Below are positions 53,476 to 61,683 of a stretch of DNA of 64,000 nucleotides, in pieces (positions within the stretch are counted from its first letter, which is position 1; each line of letters starts with the position of its first letter). The stretch lies in NCBI RefSeq assembly GCF_040958695.1, contig NZ_CP162599.1, positions 1,956,001-2,020,000 on the forward strand, written 5' to 3'. The translations under genes were made by a program, and so were the position numbers. This DNA is from Ornithinibacillus sp. 4-3 (GTDB lineage Bacteria; Bacillota; Bacilli; Bacillales; Amphibacillaceae). The notes under the pieces are model-generated. The model saw only the letters and a list, made by a program, of their open reading frames with translations. It had not been told where the DNA came from and did no database searches.

Positions 53476-54585
53476 CTATTTTCCAGGTTTATAAAATGGT
53501 GTTTGAATAACAACCGCTTTTAATTTACGTTTACGTACTTGAACATATAATTCAGTACCAACTTCTGTGTACTCACTGTTCACAAGAGCTAAACCAATAT
53601 TTTTCTGTAATGTTGGTGATTGTGTACCAGTAGTAACAAAGCCAATCTCTTCGTCCTCATGTAATACAGGATAATCAGTACGCGGAATACCTTTATCTAC
53701 CATCTCAAGACCAACGAGCTTACGAGTCGTACCTTCAAGAATCTGTTTTGCTAAAGCTTTTTTACCAATAAAATCAATTTCTTTATTCGTCTTCACCGCA
53801 AAGTTTAAGCCTGCTTCGATTGGTGAAATAGATTTCGATAATTCTTGTCCATAAAGCGGAAGAGTTGCTTCAAAACGCAGTGTGTCACGGGCACCTAAAC
53901 CAGCTGGTAATAACCCATCCTCTTTTCCAACTTCTAAAAGTAATTTCCATAATGCACTTGCAGCATCTTTATTAATGTATACTTCAAAGCCATCTTCACC
54001 TGTATAACCAGTACGAGACACAAGTGCAGTTTCATTAATTCCTTTAAACGAAACATTTTCCTCAAAACGGAAGAATTTAATTGCGCTTAAATCAGTTTCT
54101 GTAGCTTTTTGTAAAATCGCTTCTGCTTTAGGACCTTGAATAGCTAAAAGTGCATACTCATCTGACTTATTTGTAATAACAACATCATCATAATTATTAT
54201 GTTCAACAAGCCACTCATAATCTTTATCAATATTAGAAGCATTTACAACAAGTAAGTAACTATTCTCTTCTAGCTTATAGATTAAGAAATCATCAATGGT
54301 ACCACCATCTTCATAGCACATAAATGTATATTGCGCACGCTTAGGCGTTAATTTTGAAACATCATTTGTGACAACCTCTTGTAAAAATTTTTCACTATTT
54401 GATCCGTGTACAAATATTTCCCCCATATGCGAAACATCAAAAAGACCTGCATTTGTTCTTACTGCATGGTGTTCTTCTTTAATGCTTGAGAATTGTACAG
54501 GAAGATCCCAGCCACCAAAATCAATTGTCTTTGCACCTAATGCTGCATACTCTGGAAATAATGGTGTCCTTTTAAGTTCACTCAT
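53476..54585 (-). CDS. gcvT: Aminomethyltransferase (glycine cleavage T-protein)
   Basis: Transfers the methylene group from the H-protein arm to tetrahydrofolate. Conserved motifs are [46 protein letters not shown] with the folate-binding region, and [19 protein letters not shown]. At 369 residues it is standard. It is the first gene of the operon, behind a tandem glycine riboswitch. The H-protein gene is not in the window. Confidence 0.97.
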   Translation of the reverse strand: MSELKRTPLFPEYAALGAKTIDFGGWDLPVQFSSIKEEHHAVRTNAGLFDVSHMGEIFVHGSNSEKFLQEVVTNDVSKLTPKRAQYTFMCYEDGGTIDDFLIYKLEENSYLLVVNASNIDKDYEWLVEHNNYDDVVITNKSDEYALLAIQGPKAEAILQKATETDLSAIKFFRFEENVSFKGINETALVSRTGYTGEDGFEVYINKDAASALWKLLLEVGKEDGLLPAGLGARDTLRFEATLPLYGQELSKSISPIEAGLNFAVKTNKEIDFIGKKALAKQILEGTTRKLVGLEMVDKGIPRTDYPVLHEDEEIGFVTTGTQSPTLQKNIGLALVNSEYTEVGTELYVQVRKRKLKAVVIQTPFYKPGK

Positions 54586-54630
54586 CAGATCATCTCCTTA
54601 TATTAATAAATGATTTACTTCTGAACTGCA

Positions 54631-54667
54631 TAAAAAATAGAGGTTTCACTGATACCCAGGAAACCTC
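54631..54667 (-). terminator. Riboswitch-controlled terminator before gcvT
   Basis: On the minus strand GAGGTTTC pairs with GAAACCTC, followed by TATTTTTT. Its 5' arm overlaps CAGAGG, the 3' strand of the closing stem of the second glycine aptamer, so aptamer folding and terminator folding exclude each other. Confidence 0.82.
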
Positions 54668-54865
54668 TGTCCTTAAACCAGAAAGTTGCACATCAAATAA
54701 ACCTATGATGCTTGCTTCTTGGGTGGTCTACAAATTGTAGACGCTCTCCAGAGATGCGTCCTACAAGAGTCTTTTTACCTGAGAGATTCGCCTAAGCTTG
54801 CTCCTTCGGTGTTACCTTCGAGACTATTTTAAAATCTAATCTCTTTGTAAGCTCTCCCCTTGTAA
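54662..54865 (-). ncRNA. Tandem glycine riboswitch upstream of gcvT
   Basis: Read on the minus strand, aptamer 1 starts at GGGGAGAGC (54851-54859) and shows the conserved ACCGAAGGAGCAAGC and GGCGAATCTCTCAGG segments. A short AAAAAGACTCTTGTAGGAC link leads to aptamer 2 (CTCTGGAGAGCG, CACCCAAGAAGCAAGC and an AACTTTCTGGTTTAAGGAC stretch). Two aptamers followed by one terminator is the cooperative ON-switch known from gcvT of B. subtilis. High glycine should allow gcvT-gcvPA-gcvPB transcription. Confidence 0.92.
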
Positions 54866-55031
54866 TCATCCGCGTCATATCAAATTATTCATAATAGTTT
54901 GAACTATGTATCAAAAAAATACGAAAACACTCTATTTCCGTCAGTTCATGTACTTACAATAATCTCATTATAGCATAAGTTTTCAAAATAAAGTTAATTA
55001 AATCAATATAAAAGCATGTTGTATAAACGAA

Positions 55032-55073
55032 AATAAAACCCTTAATTTTTTATAAGATTAAGGGTTTTATTTC
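55032..55073 (-). terminator. Terminator after yqgY
   Basis: AAAACCCTTAAT pairs with ATTAAGGGTTTT, with A and T runs on both sides, about 70 bases beyond the yqgY stop. Confidence 0.8.
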
Positions 55074-55145
55074 TGTGACGAACATATGATTTTTTCAGCG
55101 TATATTATTAATTAAAAAACTAACTTTCTACGCTTACGCTTTATT

Positions 55146-55388
55146 TTAGTGTCCAAAACCAGGAACTAAAATAAATTCAGAATACCATGTGAATCCGATG
55201 AAGAATAAAGTACAATATGCTCCGAACAAATACATATACATGCGTTCAGATAATTTTAAATAACTAACTGTTAGGAAAAAAGCAGTTTGAACTAAAAATA
55301 AAAGTGCAGTATTATACATATCACCGACATAGAACATTACAGTAAAAATACCAGTCCAAAAAGCTAACACACGAAACATACGATCCAT
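55146..55388 (-). CDS. yqgY: DUF2626 membrane protein (YqgY)
   Basis: An 80-residue protein with three transmembrane helices. MFRVLAFWTGIFTVMFYVGDMYNTALLF and the GFTWYSEFILVPGFGH end match the DUF2626/YqgY family. Function is unknown. GGAGGGG lies before ATG. Confidence 0.85.
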   Translation of the reverse strand: MDRMFRVLAFWTGIFTVMFYVGDMYNTALLFLVQTAFFLTVSYLKLSERMYMYLFGAYCTLFFIGFTWYSEFILVPGFGH

Positions 55389-55541
55389 GCTATTTTCCCC
55401 TCCTTCTATGTAGCCTTCGTTTTTTATTATAAACGAGTATTCTAATATTGTAAATAAATCATACTACACATTTCAAAGTTTTGCTAGCATCGATAAAATT
55501 ATTCACATTCTTATCAAATATTATGAAATGATAATAGAAAA

Positions 55542-55922
55542 TTATTCATTTATTTGGATTTTATCTTTTTTTAAAATCGAAGAAATTGCCTTCCCTTTTG
55601 TTTCCGCTAAAATATATAAGGTCATGCTCTCATGATCTGTCCAAGTACTTGTAACAGTAACTTCCCCTTCTGGAAATGAATAATGGAAATCTCTTCTCAC
55701 ATTTTCATAGGCTTGTTCTTCCTGCATATAAGAGTGATATCCCATTTGCATTAATGATTCGAGCGTTAATTGTTCCAAATGATTATTTGTCATATTCATT
55801 TCATGATAAAAAGAAATCGTATAAGGAACGAGAATGATAAAAAATAATGTGACAACTACCATCATATATGGATAAAAGAATCCGCTATTATCAGCTTTGC
55901 ATAAATCCCAATATCTTCTCAA
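55542..55922 (-). CDS. comGG: Competence pseudopilus protein ComGG
   Basis: Minor pseudopilin, poorly conserved in sequence, named by position after ComGF and by a prepilin-like N terminus (NSGFFYPYMMVVVTLFFIILVPY). Start is TTG 55920-55922, eight bases after AAGG, giving about 126 residues and overlapping the comGF end. No terminator is obvious downstream. Confidence 0.75.
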   Translation of the reverse strand: MRRYWDLCKADNSGFFYPYMMVVVTLFFIILVPYTISFYHEMNMTNNHLEQLTLESLMQMGYHSYMQEEQAYENVRRDFHYSFPEGEVTVTSTWTDHESMTLYILAETKGKAISSILKKDKIQINE

Positions 55923-56340
55923 CCTGAGCACCTTCTAGCATTTCAATTTCCACTAATATTCCAAATGATCTTGGTGAAAATTTAACGTTTTTTACATCCC
56001 GTAATAATATTTCATTTCCTTGACGATCTACTCTACGTCTAATCACTTGATTATACTTTTCAACTAAAATAGTTTTATCATCTATCACCAATTCCAATTT
56101 ATCATTAAATGAGCTAACCTCACTGGCTTGTAAAATCTCATCTCGTAAAAAATAAAGAAAATTTTGAGTAGAGAGCTCTTCATATGTTGATTGTGTATGT
56201 TGAATAGCTGAAAAAGCATAGATAATAAATGGTAAAGTTACTACAATAAGCGAGATAGAAATAAAGGCAGAAATAAATGACATTCCTCTATTATTTTTGA
56301 AAACCGTACAAACAAAATGTTTCATCTTTATTTTTAACAT
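55891..56340 (-). CDS. comGF: Competence pseudopilus protein ComGF
   Basis: Minor pseudopilin with the N-terminal prepilin-like NNRGMSFISAFISISLIV helix and the ComGF-type NFLYFLRDEILQASEV and FGILVEIEMLEGAQVEKILGF segments. The start is uncertain: ATG 56338-56340 is used here, but ATG 56325 or GTG 56355 is possible, none with a clear ribosome site. It overlaps comGE and comGG. Confidence 0.82.
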   Translation of the reverse strand: MLKIKMKHFVCTVFKNNRGMSFISAFISISLIVVTLPFIIYAFSAIQHTQSTYEELSTQNFLYFLRDEILQASEVSSFNDKLELVIDDKTILVEKYNQVIRRRVDRQGNEILLRDVKNVKFSPRSFGILVEIEMLEGAQVEKILGFMQS

Positions 56341-56614
56341 TTTTCCAGCTTGCACATCCTTGTATATATTGCTGATTTGGTCTAAAAGTCAAGCTAATAT
56401 GAGTATAATTATGATGCACGATAGATTTCACATCTTCACCTGCTAAATAATGTTGTAATTCATCATGTAATGTGGAGCTAATCCATCTACGTTCTGTCAG
56501 GACTTTCCTCTCTGTTTCTATCATACTAATTGCAGGAATAAAAATTATAATAAATAGAAAGATAATCGAAGATGAAATAATAACTTCTATCATCATAAAT
56601 CCTTTACTATTCAA
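56291..56614 (-). CDS. comGE: Competence pseudopilus protein ComGE
   Basis: Minor pseudopilin. NSKGFMMIEVIISSSIIFLFIIIF is a class III signal region followed by a hydrophobic helix. Start is TTG 56612-56614, seven bases after GGGGG, giving about 107 residues. Overlaps comGF by some 50 bases and begins just before the comGD stop region. Confidence 0.8.
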   Translation of the reverse strand: MNSKGFMMIEVIISSSIIFLFIIIFIPAISMIETERKVLTERRWISSTLHDELQHYLAGEDVKSIVHHNYTHISLTFRPNQQYIQGCASWKNVKNKDETFCLYGFQK

Positions 56615-57035
56615 CGACATACCCCCTACCTGTTCCAAAAGGAAATACCATTCTATAATTTCTCTGTGGCGTTTTAATTTGGATAGAACCTGGATTTAAA
56701 ATTCTTCCATGAGCATCAAAATTAATATTATTCATTGTAAAAGATGTATCAAATGTCCATTGTTCAGGATAATCTCTAGCCAATAAAACTGTTTGATTCT
56801 CAACAATTACATAGCGGGTAGGAGACAACATAAGGCGAACATTATCTTTGCTTCTCATTGCTATGCTTTGTGCATATAAAACATCAGACTGTAAAGTATC
56901 AAAAAATCCTTTCGCTTTTATTTGATTCAGATCTTTTACCAAAAATGGAACAGATAAAGAGAAGATTAATATCCAGATACCAAGAGCAATCAGTAGCTCT
57001 ATTAAACTAAACCCATGATTTTGTGATTTAATCAT
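56607..57035 (-). CDS. comGD: Competence pseudopilin ComGD
   Basis: Type IV-like pseudopilin. NHGFSLIELLIALGIWILIFSLSVPF contains the G/FxxxE prepilin peptidase site. Start is ATG 57033-57035 (about 142 residues), inside the comGC stop region, so translation is coupled. A T/SxxAxxxR-like AQSIAMRSKDNVRL segment agrees with ComGD. Confidence 0.87.
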   Translation of the reverse strand: MIKSQNHGFSLIELLIALGIWILIFSLSVPFLVKDLNQIKAKGFFDTLQSDVLYAQSIAMRSKDNVRLMLSPTRYVIVENQTVLLARDYPEQWTFDTSFTMNNINFDAHGRILNPGSIQIKTPQRNYRMVFPFGTGRGYVVE

Positions 57036-57336
57036 TTGGGATAGATACCACACCATCACTATAGATTAGCGATTTTTGGTTAGAGCATGTTGTTTGTGTT
57101 TCCGTAATATACCCATCAGTAACTAATTCATTTAAATTACTAGGATATTGTCCATTCTCAACATAATAAAGCTGTACTTGAGACTGCACTACTTGTTTTA
57201 GAGCCTCACATCCTTTTTCATTCACCTCTTTTGTTCTTCCACTTAAATTGGGCACAATTAGAATAATTAAAATGGCGATAATTAAAAGCACGATCAACAT
57301 TTCCACTAATGTGAACCCTTTCTCCGACTTCATCAT
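57028..57336 (-). CDS. comGC: Competence major pseudopilin ComGC
   Basis: Main subunit of the DNA-uptake pseudopilus. The prepilin cleavage site is in SEKGFTLVEMLIVLLIIAILIIL (G/F with Glu at +5). Two cysteines (CEALKQ, TTCSN) could form the intramolecular disulfide known for ComGC. Start is ATG 57334-57336, nine bases after AAGGAG (102 residues). Confidence 0.93.
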   Translation of the reverse strand: MMKSEKGFTLVEMLIVLLIIAILIILIVPNLSGRTKEVNEKGCEALKQVVQSQVQLYYVENGQYPSNLNELVTDGYITETQTTCSNQKSLIYSDGVVSIPND

Positions 57337-57349
57337 TGAGATCAACTCC

Positions 57350-58405
57350 TTAAATAGTTTTTATTAATTCGAACATTGGTAGCATAATGGATAAATAAAT
57401 TAAAATAATAAAGCTGGCTAAAATAAAGAAAAAAATTGGTTGAAGTAAAGTTAATACTTTCATCATTCTTCTTTGTAGTTCTTCAATCAAAATAGCTGCA
57501 TAAATGGTGAGTTCTTTTTCTAATGTACGATGATCATTATTTCTCTGAAAAATAAGTGAAATCTTCTGATCGAGTAATTTTAATTGCGTTAGTAAATATT
57601 GCAACGGAAAGCCATTTTCAAGATCATATAGCATTAATTTTGCATAATAAGCAATGATTGGAAGTTTTTCTTGTGCGGAAAGACCTGCAACTATCTCTTT
57701 CATTGACATACCTGTTTTTAAATATGCACTTAAATGTGTCGCAAAATAAAAAGTAGTTTGCATTCGAAGATAAGAACGATAGATAGGTATTCGCAAATAA
57801 ATTTTTATTCTAACTTCTATAGAAATTCTTCGCTGAATAATGAACCAACATAGCAAAAGTGCTATACTGCCAATCGCTAATATGAATACGATATTGCTCA
57901 CTAATTCAATTCCAATAATTGATACATTAACTGCTGTTGTTGCTTCAGGGCTTTGGGAAAATAAATCTAAAAATGTAGGTAAAATTGTTTGTTTCATAAA
58001 AATAAACAAGATGGTGAAAATAAGTAGTAGTAATAGTGGATATTGAATAATTTGTTTGAACTTTTTTAAATACTTCATTCGATATTCAAACATCTCAATA
58101 CATTTCTCTAAAGTACCTAATAAATCTCCATTAATTCGTATGAAATAGAGATACGAGGTTATCGTTGAGTGAAAAGTTATCGTCTTTAATGCCTCATCAA
58201 TCGTTTTCCCTCCCTTCAATGCATCTATGATTGGCTCTACCACATGAGCAAAATGCTTATCCCACTGCATAAATTCTAACGCGTTTAGTATGGAATATCC
58301 TTCCTCTAAAAAATGATGAAGTCTTTTTAGGAATAACAGCTGTAATTCTTGATTAATTTTTTTATGTTTATGGTATATCGCATTGATTTTCGAGAGTGTA
58401 GCCAT
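57350..58405 (-). CDS. comGB: Competence membrane platform protein ComGB
   Basis: GspF/PilC-type inner-membrane protein that supports pseudopilus assembly. Two GspF domains (about 15-130 and 215-340) with three or more transmembrane helices; FLEEGYSILNALEFM and the GVSL-like TGMSMKEIVAGLSAQ repeat the family pattern. ATG 58403-58405 is preferred, nine bases after AAGG. It overlaps comGA. Confidence 0.9.
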   Translation of the reverse strand: MATLSKINAIYHKHKKINQELQLLFLKRLHHFLEEGYSILNALEFMQWDKHFAHVVEPIIDALKGGKTIDEALKTITFHSTITSYLYFIRINGDLLGTLEKCIEMFEYRMKYLKKFKQIIQYPLLLLLIFTILFIFMKQTILPTFLDLFSQSPEATTAVNVSIIGIELVSNIVFILAIGSIALLLCWFIIQRRISIEVRIKIYLRIPIYRSYLRMQTTFYFATHLSAYLKTGMSMKEIVAGLSAQEKLPIIAYYAKLMLYDLENGFPLQYLLTQLKLLDQKISLIFQRNNDHRTLEKELTIYAAILIEELQRRMMKVLTLLQPIFFFILASFIILIYLSIMLPMFELIKTI

Positions 58406-59378
58406 AAGCATATGCCTTCTTTCTTAAATCTCTAAATGTTTGATAATCAGGTTGTACATTTTTCACTCCTTTATTTAATACTTTTTCTATTGTATTTTCT
58501 GTTAAAAGTTCCATGATAGCTGCTCGGCGTTGGAAAGCTCCTTTATAATGAATCGGAATTAATTCTAAAGCCGCTATAGCAATAAGCGTTTGTTGAATTT
58601 CTGAATACTTAATTCCCATTTCCACTAATCTATAAATTGTTCCTATTGCATTTTTAGCATGAAGTGTACTTAATACTAAATGACCTGTTAATGCTGCTTC
58701 AAATGCAAATTTTGCAATTTCCTTATCACGTATCTCCCCAATCATTAAGACATCAGGATCATGCCGTAAAGCTGCCTTAAGCCCAGCCTGATAAGTAACA
58801 CCCGCTTTTTCATTTACCTGTACTTGTAAAATATGATTCATATTCTTCTCGATGGGATCTTCTAAAGTAATCATTTGATAAGATTTTTCTGCTAATAACG
58901 CTTCTAACAATGCGTACATGGTAGTGGTTTTACCACTTCCCGTTGGACCAGTCATTAGGAAAATCCCTGCTTTATTACTTATACATTCTTTTAGTTGCTG
59001 CAATTGTTTAGGAAATAAGAATAAATGCTCCAAAGCATAATAATCTTCCTTTGGTAAAATCCGAATTGCTAAACTCTCCATCTGATGAACAGGCAAGGTA
59101 GACAAGCGTAAATCATACCTGCCTGAAGAAGTATAATGAGTTATTTTTCCATTTTGTGGATTGCGAATTTGTCCGATATCCATTCCTGAAGCAAATTTAT
59201 AATATGCTAGTAGAATTCGATATTGACTAGCAGTTATCGTTTTATACATCGTTCTGACCCCATGAATCCGAAAATAAATATCTGTTTGTTTTGTGTAGGG
59301 ATAGAAATGAATATCTGTTGCCTGCAATTTATATGCATTTGTAAGAATTTTTTCTGATATTTTAGCTGCTACTGACAT
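58368..59378 (-). CDS. comGA: Competence assembly ATPase ComGA
   Basis: Secretion-type ATPase. Walker A is GPTGSGKT at residues 144-151, the Asp box is TLEDPIE, and the Walker B-like VLMIGEIRDKEIA and HLVLSTLHAKNA His box follow. GGAGG lies 8 bases before ATG. It heads the comGA-GG operon. I saw no AAAA-N5-TTTT ComK box in the 111 bases between it and aroK. Confidence 0.94.
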   Translation of the reverse strand: MSVAAKISEKILTNAYKLQATDIHFYPYTKQTDIYFRIHGVRTMYKTITASQYRILLAYYKFASGMDIGQIRNPQNGKITHYTSSGRYDLRLSTLPVHQMESLAIRILPKEDYYALEHLFLFPKQLQQLKECISNKAGIFLMTGPTGSGKTTTMYALLEALLAEKSYQMITLEDPIEKNMNHILQVQVNEKAGVTYQAGLKAALRHDPDVLMIGEIRDKEIAKFAFEAALTGHLVLSTLHAKNAIGTIYRLVEMGIKYSEIQQTLIAIAALELIPIHYKGAFQRRAAIMELLTENTIEKVLNKGVKNVQPDYQTFRDLRKKAYAYGYTLENQCDIP

Positions 59379-59489
59379 CTTTTTTCCCTCCTCACTCTTT
59401 TAATAAAATCCTAGCTTGCTTGGTGAAAGTGCAAGAGAAGCCAATTTAACGTATACTATGATTACAAATTAATGTCCTGGGGTGAGAAC

Positions 59490-59990
59490 ATGAAAAAAAT
59501 ATTTTTAATTGGTTTTATGGGATGTGGGAAAAGCACTATTTCCGCATATATGAGAGAGCACTTACACTTATCTGTTATCGATACAGATAAGTACATTGAA
59601 AAAAAATATGATATGGAAATAAAGGATATTTTTTCGACTTACGGGGAAAAAACCTTTCGTGATTATGAAACAAATAGTATTGATGAAGTAAGTGATTATG
59701 AAGTTATTTCTACTGGTGGTGGCATTGTAGAAAGAGAAATAAATATAAAAAAAATGAAAAATTTTGGTGTTTTAGTATACTTACATACTCCTTTTACTGA
59801 AATTGTAAATCGCCTTAAAAATGATAAAACAAGACCACTTTGGAATAATGATTTAATTACAGATATGGAAAAATTATATCAGCGCAGAAGCAAAATGTAT
59901 GAAGCTTATAGTGATGTTATCGTGGATACGCACAATCGTAATGTAAATGAGATTGCAGAAGAAATTATTGCTAGCATAAAAAAAGCATAA
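59490..59990 (+). CDS. aroK: Shikimate kinase
   Basis: Phosphorylates shikimate. Walker A is GFMGCGKST, the Asp pair DTDKYIE binds substrate, STGGGIV is the glycine motif and NDKTRPLW the adenine lid. Start is ATG 59490 (166 residues), five bases after GGGGTGA; the ATG at 59472 would include that site. Divergent from comGA. Confidence 0.92.
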   Translation: MKKIFLIGFMGCGKSTISAYMREHLHLSVIDTDKYIEKKYDMEIKDIFSTYGEKTFRDYETNSIDEVSDYEVISTGGGIVEREINIKKMKNFGVLVYLHTPFTEIVNRLKNDKTRPLWNNDLITDMEKLYQRRSKMYEAYSDVIVDTHNRNVNEIAEEIIASIKKA

Positions 59991-60092
59991 ATGGTGAAAA
60001 TATTCATACATTGATCAAATATTACCATGCACATCATTAACTGTCATTATTTTAAAATTCATTTTTTATTATTTTTAAATGAGGTGATTTTT

Positions 60093-60296
60093 ATTTCTTA
60101 TAATGAATTTATTAAGTTTCTTACCAATGAAGTTACAGCTTATTTAAATTTATCAAAAGAAGATCGTAAAGAACGCCGCCAGAGTAAGAAAAGTAATCGC
60201 ACTCCTTATGCTGAGCAGATGCTTGGGATTATCCCTTTTATTTGCAAAGTACAATTGAATCAAAAGCGCAAGCGCCCTTACAGGCTAAGAACGTGA
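60093..60296 (+). CDS. yqzE: YqzE-family protein with repeat-derived C terminus
   Basis: The SYNEFIKFLTNEVTAYLNLSKEDRKERRQ...YAEQMLGIIPF pattern matches the small, basic YqzE proteins found after comG in Bacillus. The best ribosome site, GAGGTGA, points to a rare ATT start at 60093 (67 residues); an ATG at 60027 lacks one. The last dozen codons (QKRKRPYRLRT) are read from the R2 repeat, so the normal end was replaced. Function is unknown. Confidence 0.65.
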   Translation: MSYNEFIKFLTNEVTAYLNLSKEDRKERRQSKKSNRTPYAEQMLGIIPFICKVQLNQKRKRPYRLRT

Positions 60297-60455
60297 CGTC
60301 ACGAGCACAACGTCCTGTACTAGTATGTCCTATGCGTCGCAGCACTTCACAATGAGATAAAGGAAGCACCGTGAGGTAACGAACCGATGTTGACTTATCG
60401 TAGTGGAGAAGTGCGAAGTTTGCTAGTTGTTTAGGCGCTTTCGCTGGACGTAGCT
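60262..60455. repeat. GC-rich palindromic repeat, family R2 copy 2
   Basis: Begins AAGCGCAAGCGCCCTTACAGG and ends with TTAGGCGCTTTCGCT, an imperfect inverted partner. It shares CCCTTACAGGCTAA, ACGTCACGAGCACAACG, GAGATAAAGGAA and GAACCGATGTTGACTT with copy 1 in the same order but is less than half as long. The left end overlaps the 3' end of yqzE. The remaining bases to 60511 hold no gene. Confidence 0.75.
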
Positions 60456-60511
60456 ATTCTGGATAAATATCCACAAATCAGAAATTTTATAAATTCCTAG
60501 ACAAAGATAAT

Positions 60512-60558
60512 AAAATAGGAAGCAATGACGTAGATTTCGCGTCATTGCTTCCTATTTT
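60512..60558 (-). terminator. Terminator at the end of yqgX
   Basis: A perfect 19-base stem (ATAGGAAGCAATGACG with CGTCATTGCTTCCTAT, plus A/T) has a 9-base loop and overlaps the yqgX stop codon. Confidence 0.88.
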
Positions 60559-61183
60559 ATTCTGATACAAATGGATTAAATTGTTTTTCATATCCAATAT
60601 TCGTCTCTTCGCCATGTCCAGAGAATACTCTAAAATTATCGGGTAATTGATATAGTTTCTCTTGAATACTATGTACAAGAACTTCAAAGCTTCCGCCTGG
60701 TAAATCAGTTCTACCTACCCCTTGCTGAAATAGCACATCTCCACTGATAATAAATCCATAATCATGAAAGATAAAGGTGACACTCCCCGGCGAATGGCCA
60801 GGAGTATGAATCACTTGAAGTTGGAATGGACCAATAACAAGCTCTCCTGGAACTAATAAATGATTTGGAGCTTCCGTAGAGATTGATTCTGGCAGAGAAA
60901 GTACAGAACGGTTTAATTCTGGCTCAGTTAACCATTCTTTCTCCTCTTCATGTAAATAGACATCTATTTCATAATGCTTTCTAAGCGCATCTACCGCACC
61001 AATATGGTCAAAATGAGCATGTGTTAATAAGATTGCATGTGGTTTAAGATTATTTTCACTCATAAACTGAATTAATCGCTCTGCTTCAGCACCTGGATCA
61101 AAGATCAGGGCGTTCTTATCTTCATCAAAAACAATATAACAATTTGTGCCTAATGGGCCTAACGAAAACCTTTGTAGGTTCAT
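60557..61183 (-). CDS. yqgX: Metallo-beta-lactamase-fold hydrolase (YqgX)
   Basis: Glyoxalase II-like hydrolase of 208 residues. The HxHxDH metal site is H55-H57-D59-H60 in LLTHAHFDHIGA, followed by HTPGHSPGSVTF, SGDVLF and FSGHGEET. Substrate is not fixed by sequence; thiol-ester hydrolysis is likely. It is convergent with yqzE. Confidence 0.9.
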   Translation of the reverse strand: MNLQRFSLGPLGTNCYIVFDEDKNALIFDPGAEAERLIQFMSENNLKPHAILLTHAHFDHIGAVDALRKHYEIDVYLHEEEKEWLTEPELNRSVLSLPESISTEAPNHLLVPGELVIGPFQLQVIHTPGHSPGSVTFIFHDYGFIISGDVLFQQGVGRTDLPGGSFEVLVHSIQEKLYQLPDNFRVFSGHGEETNIGYEKQFNPFVSE

Positions 61184-61259
61184 TTTCGTATCTCCTCTCT
61201 TTAATCGTACTTATTTATTCAAAAATTGGCTATAGAATATCTCGACAAAATTGTGGATA

Positions 61260-61268
61260 TGCTATAAT
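61260..61268 (+). promoter_or_regulatory. Extended -10 promoter of the DUF2759 gene
   Basis: TGCTATAAT is a perfect extended -10 about 100 bases before the gene. TCGACA lies 15 bases before TATAAT, short for a -35. Confidence 0.6.
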
Positions 61269-61365
61269 ATAATTGAAGAACGTAATAATTACATAATAGT
61301 ACAAAAGCCTTTTTAATGGCAATGTAAAAACTTATTAGCAAAGGTGAAGGGGGTTTAAGGCAAAT

Positions 61366-61551
61366 ATGGTACTTGCAATTATTTGTTTACTTGTTGCGCT
61401 ATTATCTGTAGTATCTGTTTTTAGACAACTAAAATATAAAAACTTACTAGCATTAGTATTTTCTGGTGTTTCCGCTCTTGTTTTTGGATTCTTTTCTGTG
61501 ATGACAATTACTTGTAACTTAATGCCACATCTTGGTATCTGCGGAGCATAA
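61366..61551 (+). CDS. DUF2759 membrane protein
   Basis: A 61-residue protein with two hydrophobic helices (about 3-20 and 27-48), joined by RQLKYKNLLALVFSG, the DUF2759 signature known from B. subtilis YqgW. Ends with a short external tail containing two Cys. Function unknown. AAGG lies 6 bases before ATG. Confidence 0.82.
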   Translation: MVLAIICLLVALLSVVSVFRQLKYKNLLALVFSGVSALVFGFFSVMTITCNLMPHLGICGA

Positions 61552-61584
61552 TGCTTCTTACAAATTTAGATGCAAAATACTCAT

Positions 61585-61625
61585 AAGGCATATGTTTGAT
61601 TAGACAATCAAACATATGCCTTTTT
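61585..61625 (+). terminator. Terminator after the DUF2759 gene
   Basis: AAGGCATATGTTTGATT pairs with AATCAAACATATGCCTT around four bases, with T run on the plus strand. Confidence 0.88.
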
Positions 61626-61648
61626 ACTTTTCTTGAAGAAAATAAAAA

Positions 61649-61677
61649 CTGCATCTCTATTTTAACTAGAGATGCAG
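61649..61677 (-). terminator. Terminator after the LTA synthase gene
   Basis: CTGCATCTCTA pairs with TAGAGATGCAG around a 7-base loop; A-rich on the left gives T run on the minus strand. Confidence 0.82.
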
Positions 61678-61683
61678 CTATTT

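Noticed and set aside
60487..60687. 66-codon minus-strand ORF in another frame at the end of yqgX
   Set aside because: It lies within the terminator and the true metallo-beta-lactamase gene, with no start signals.
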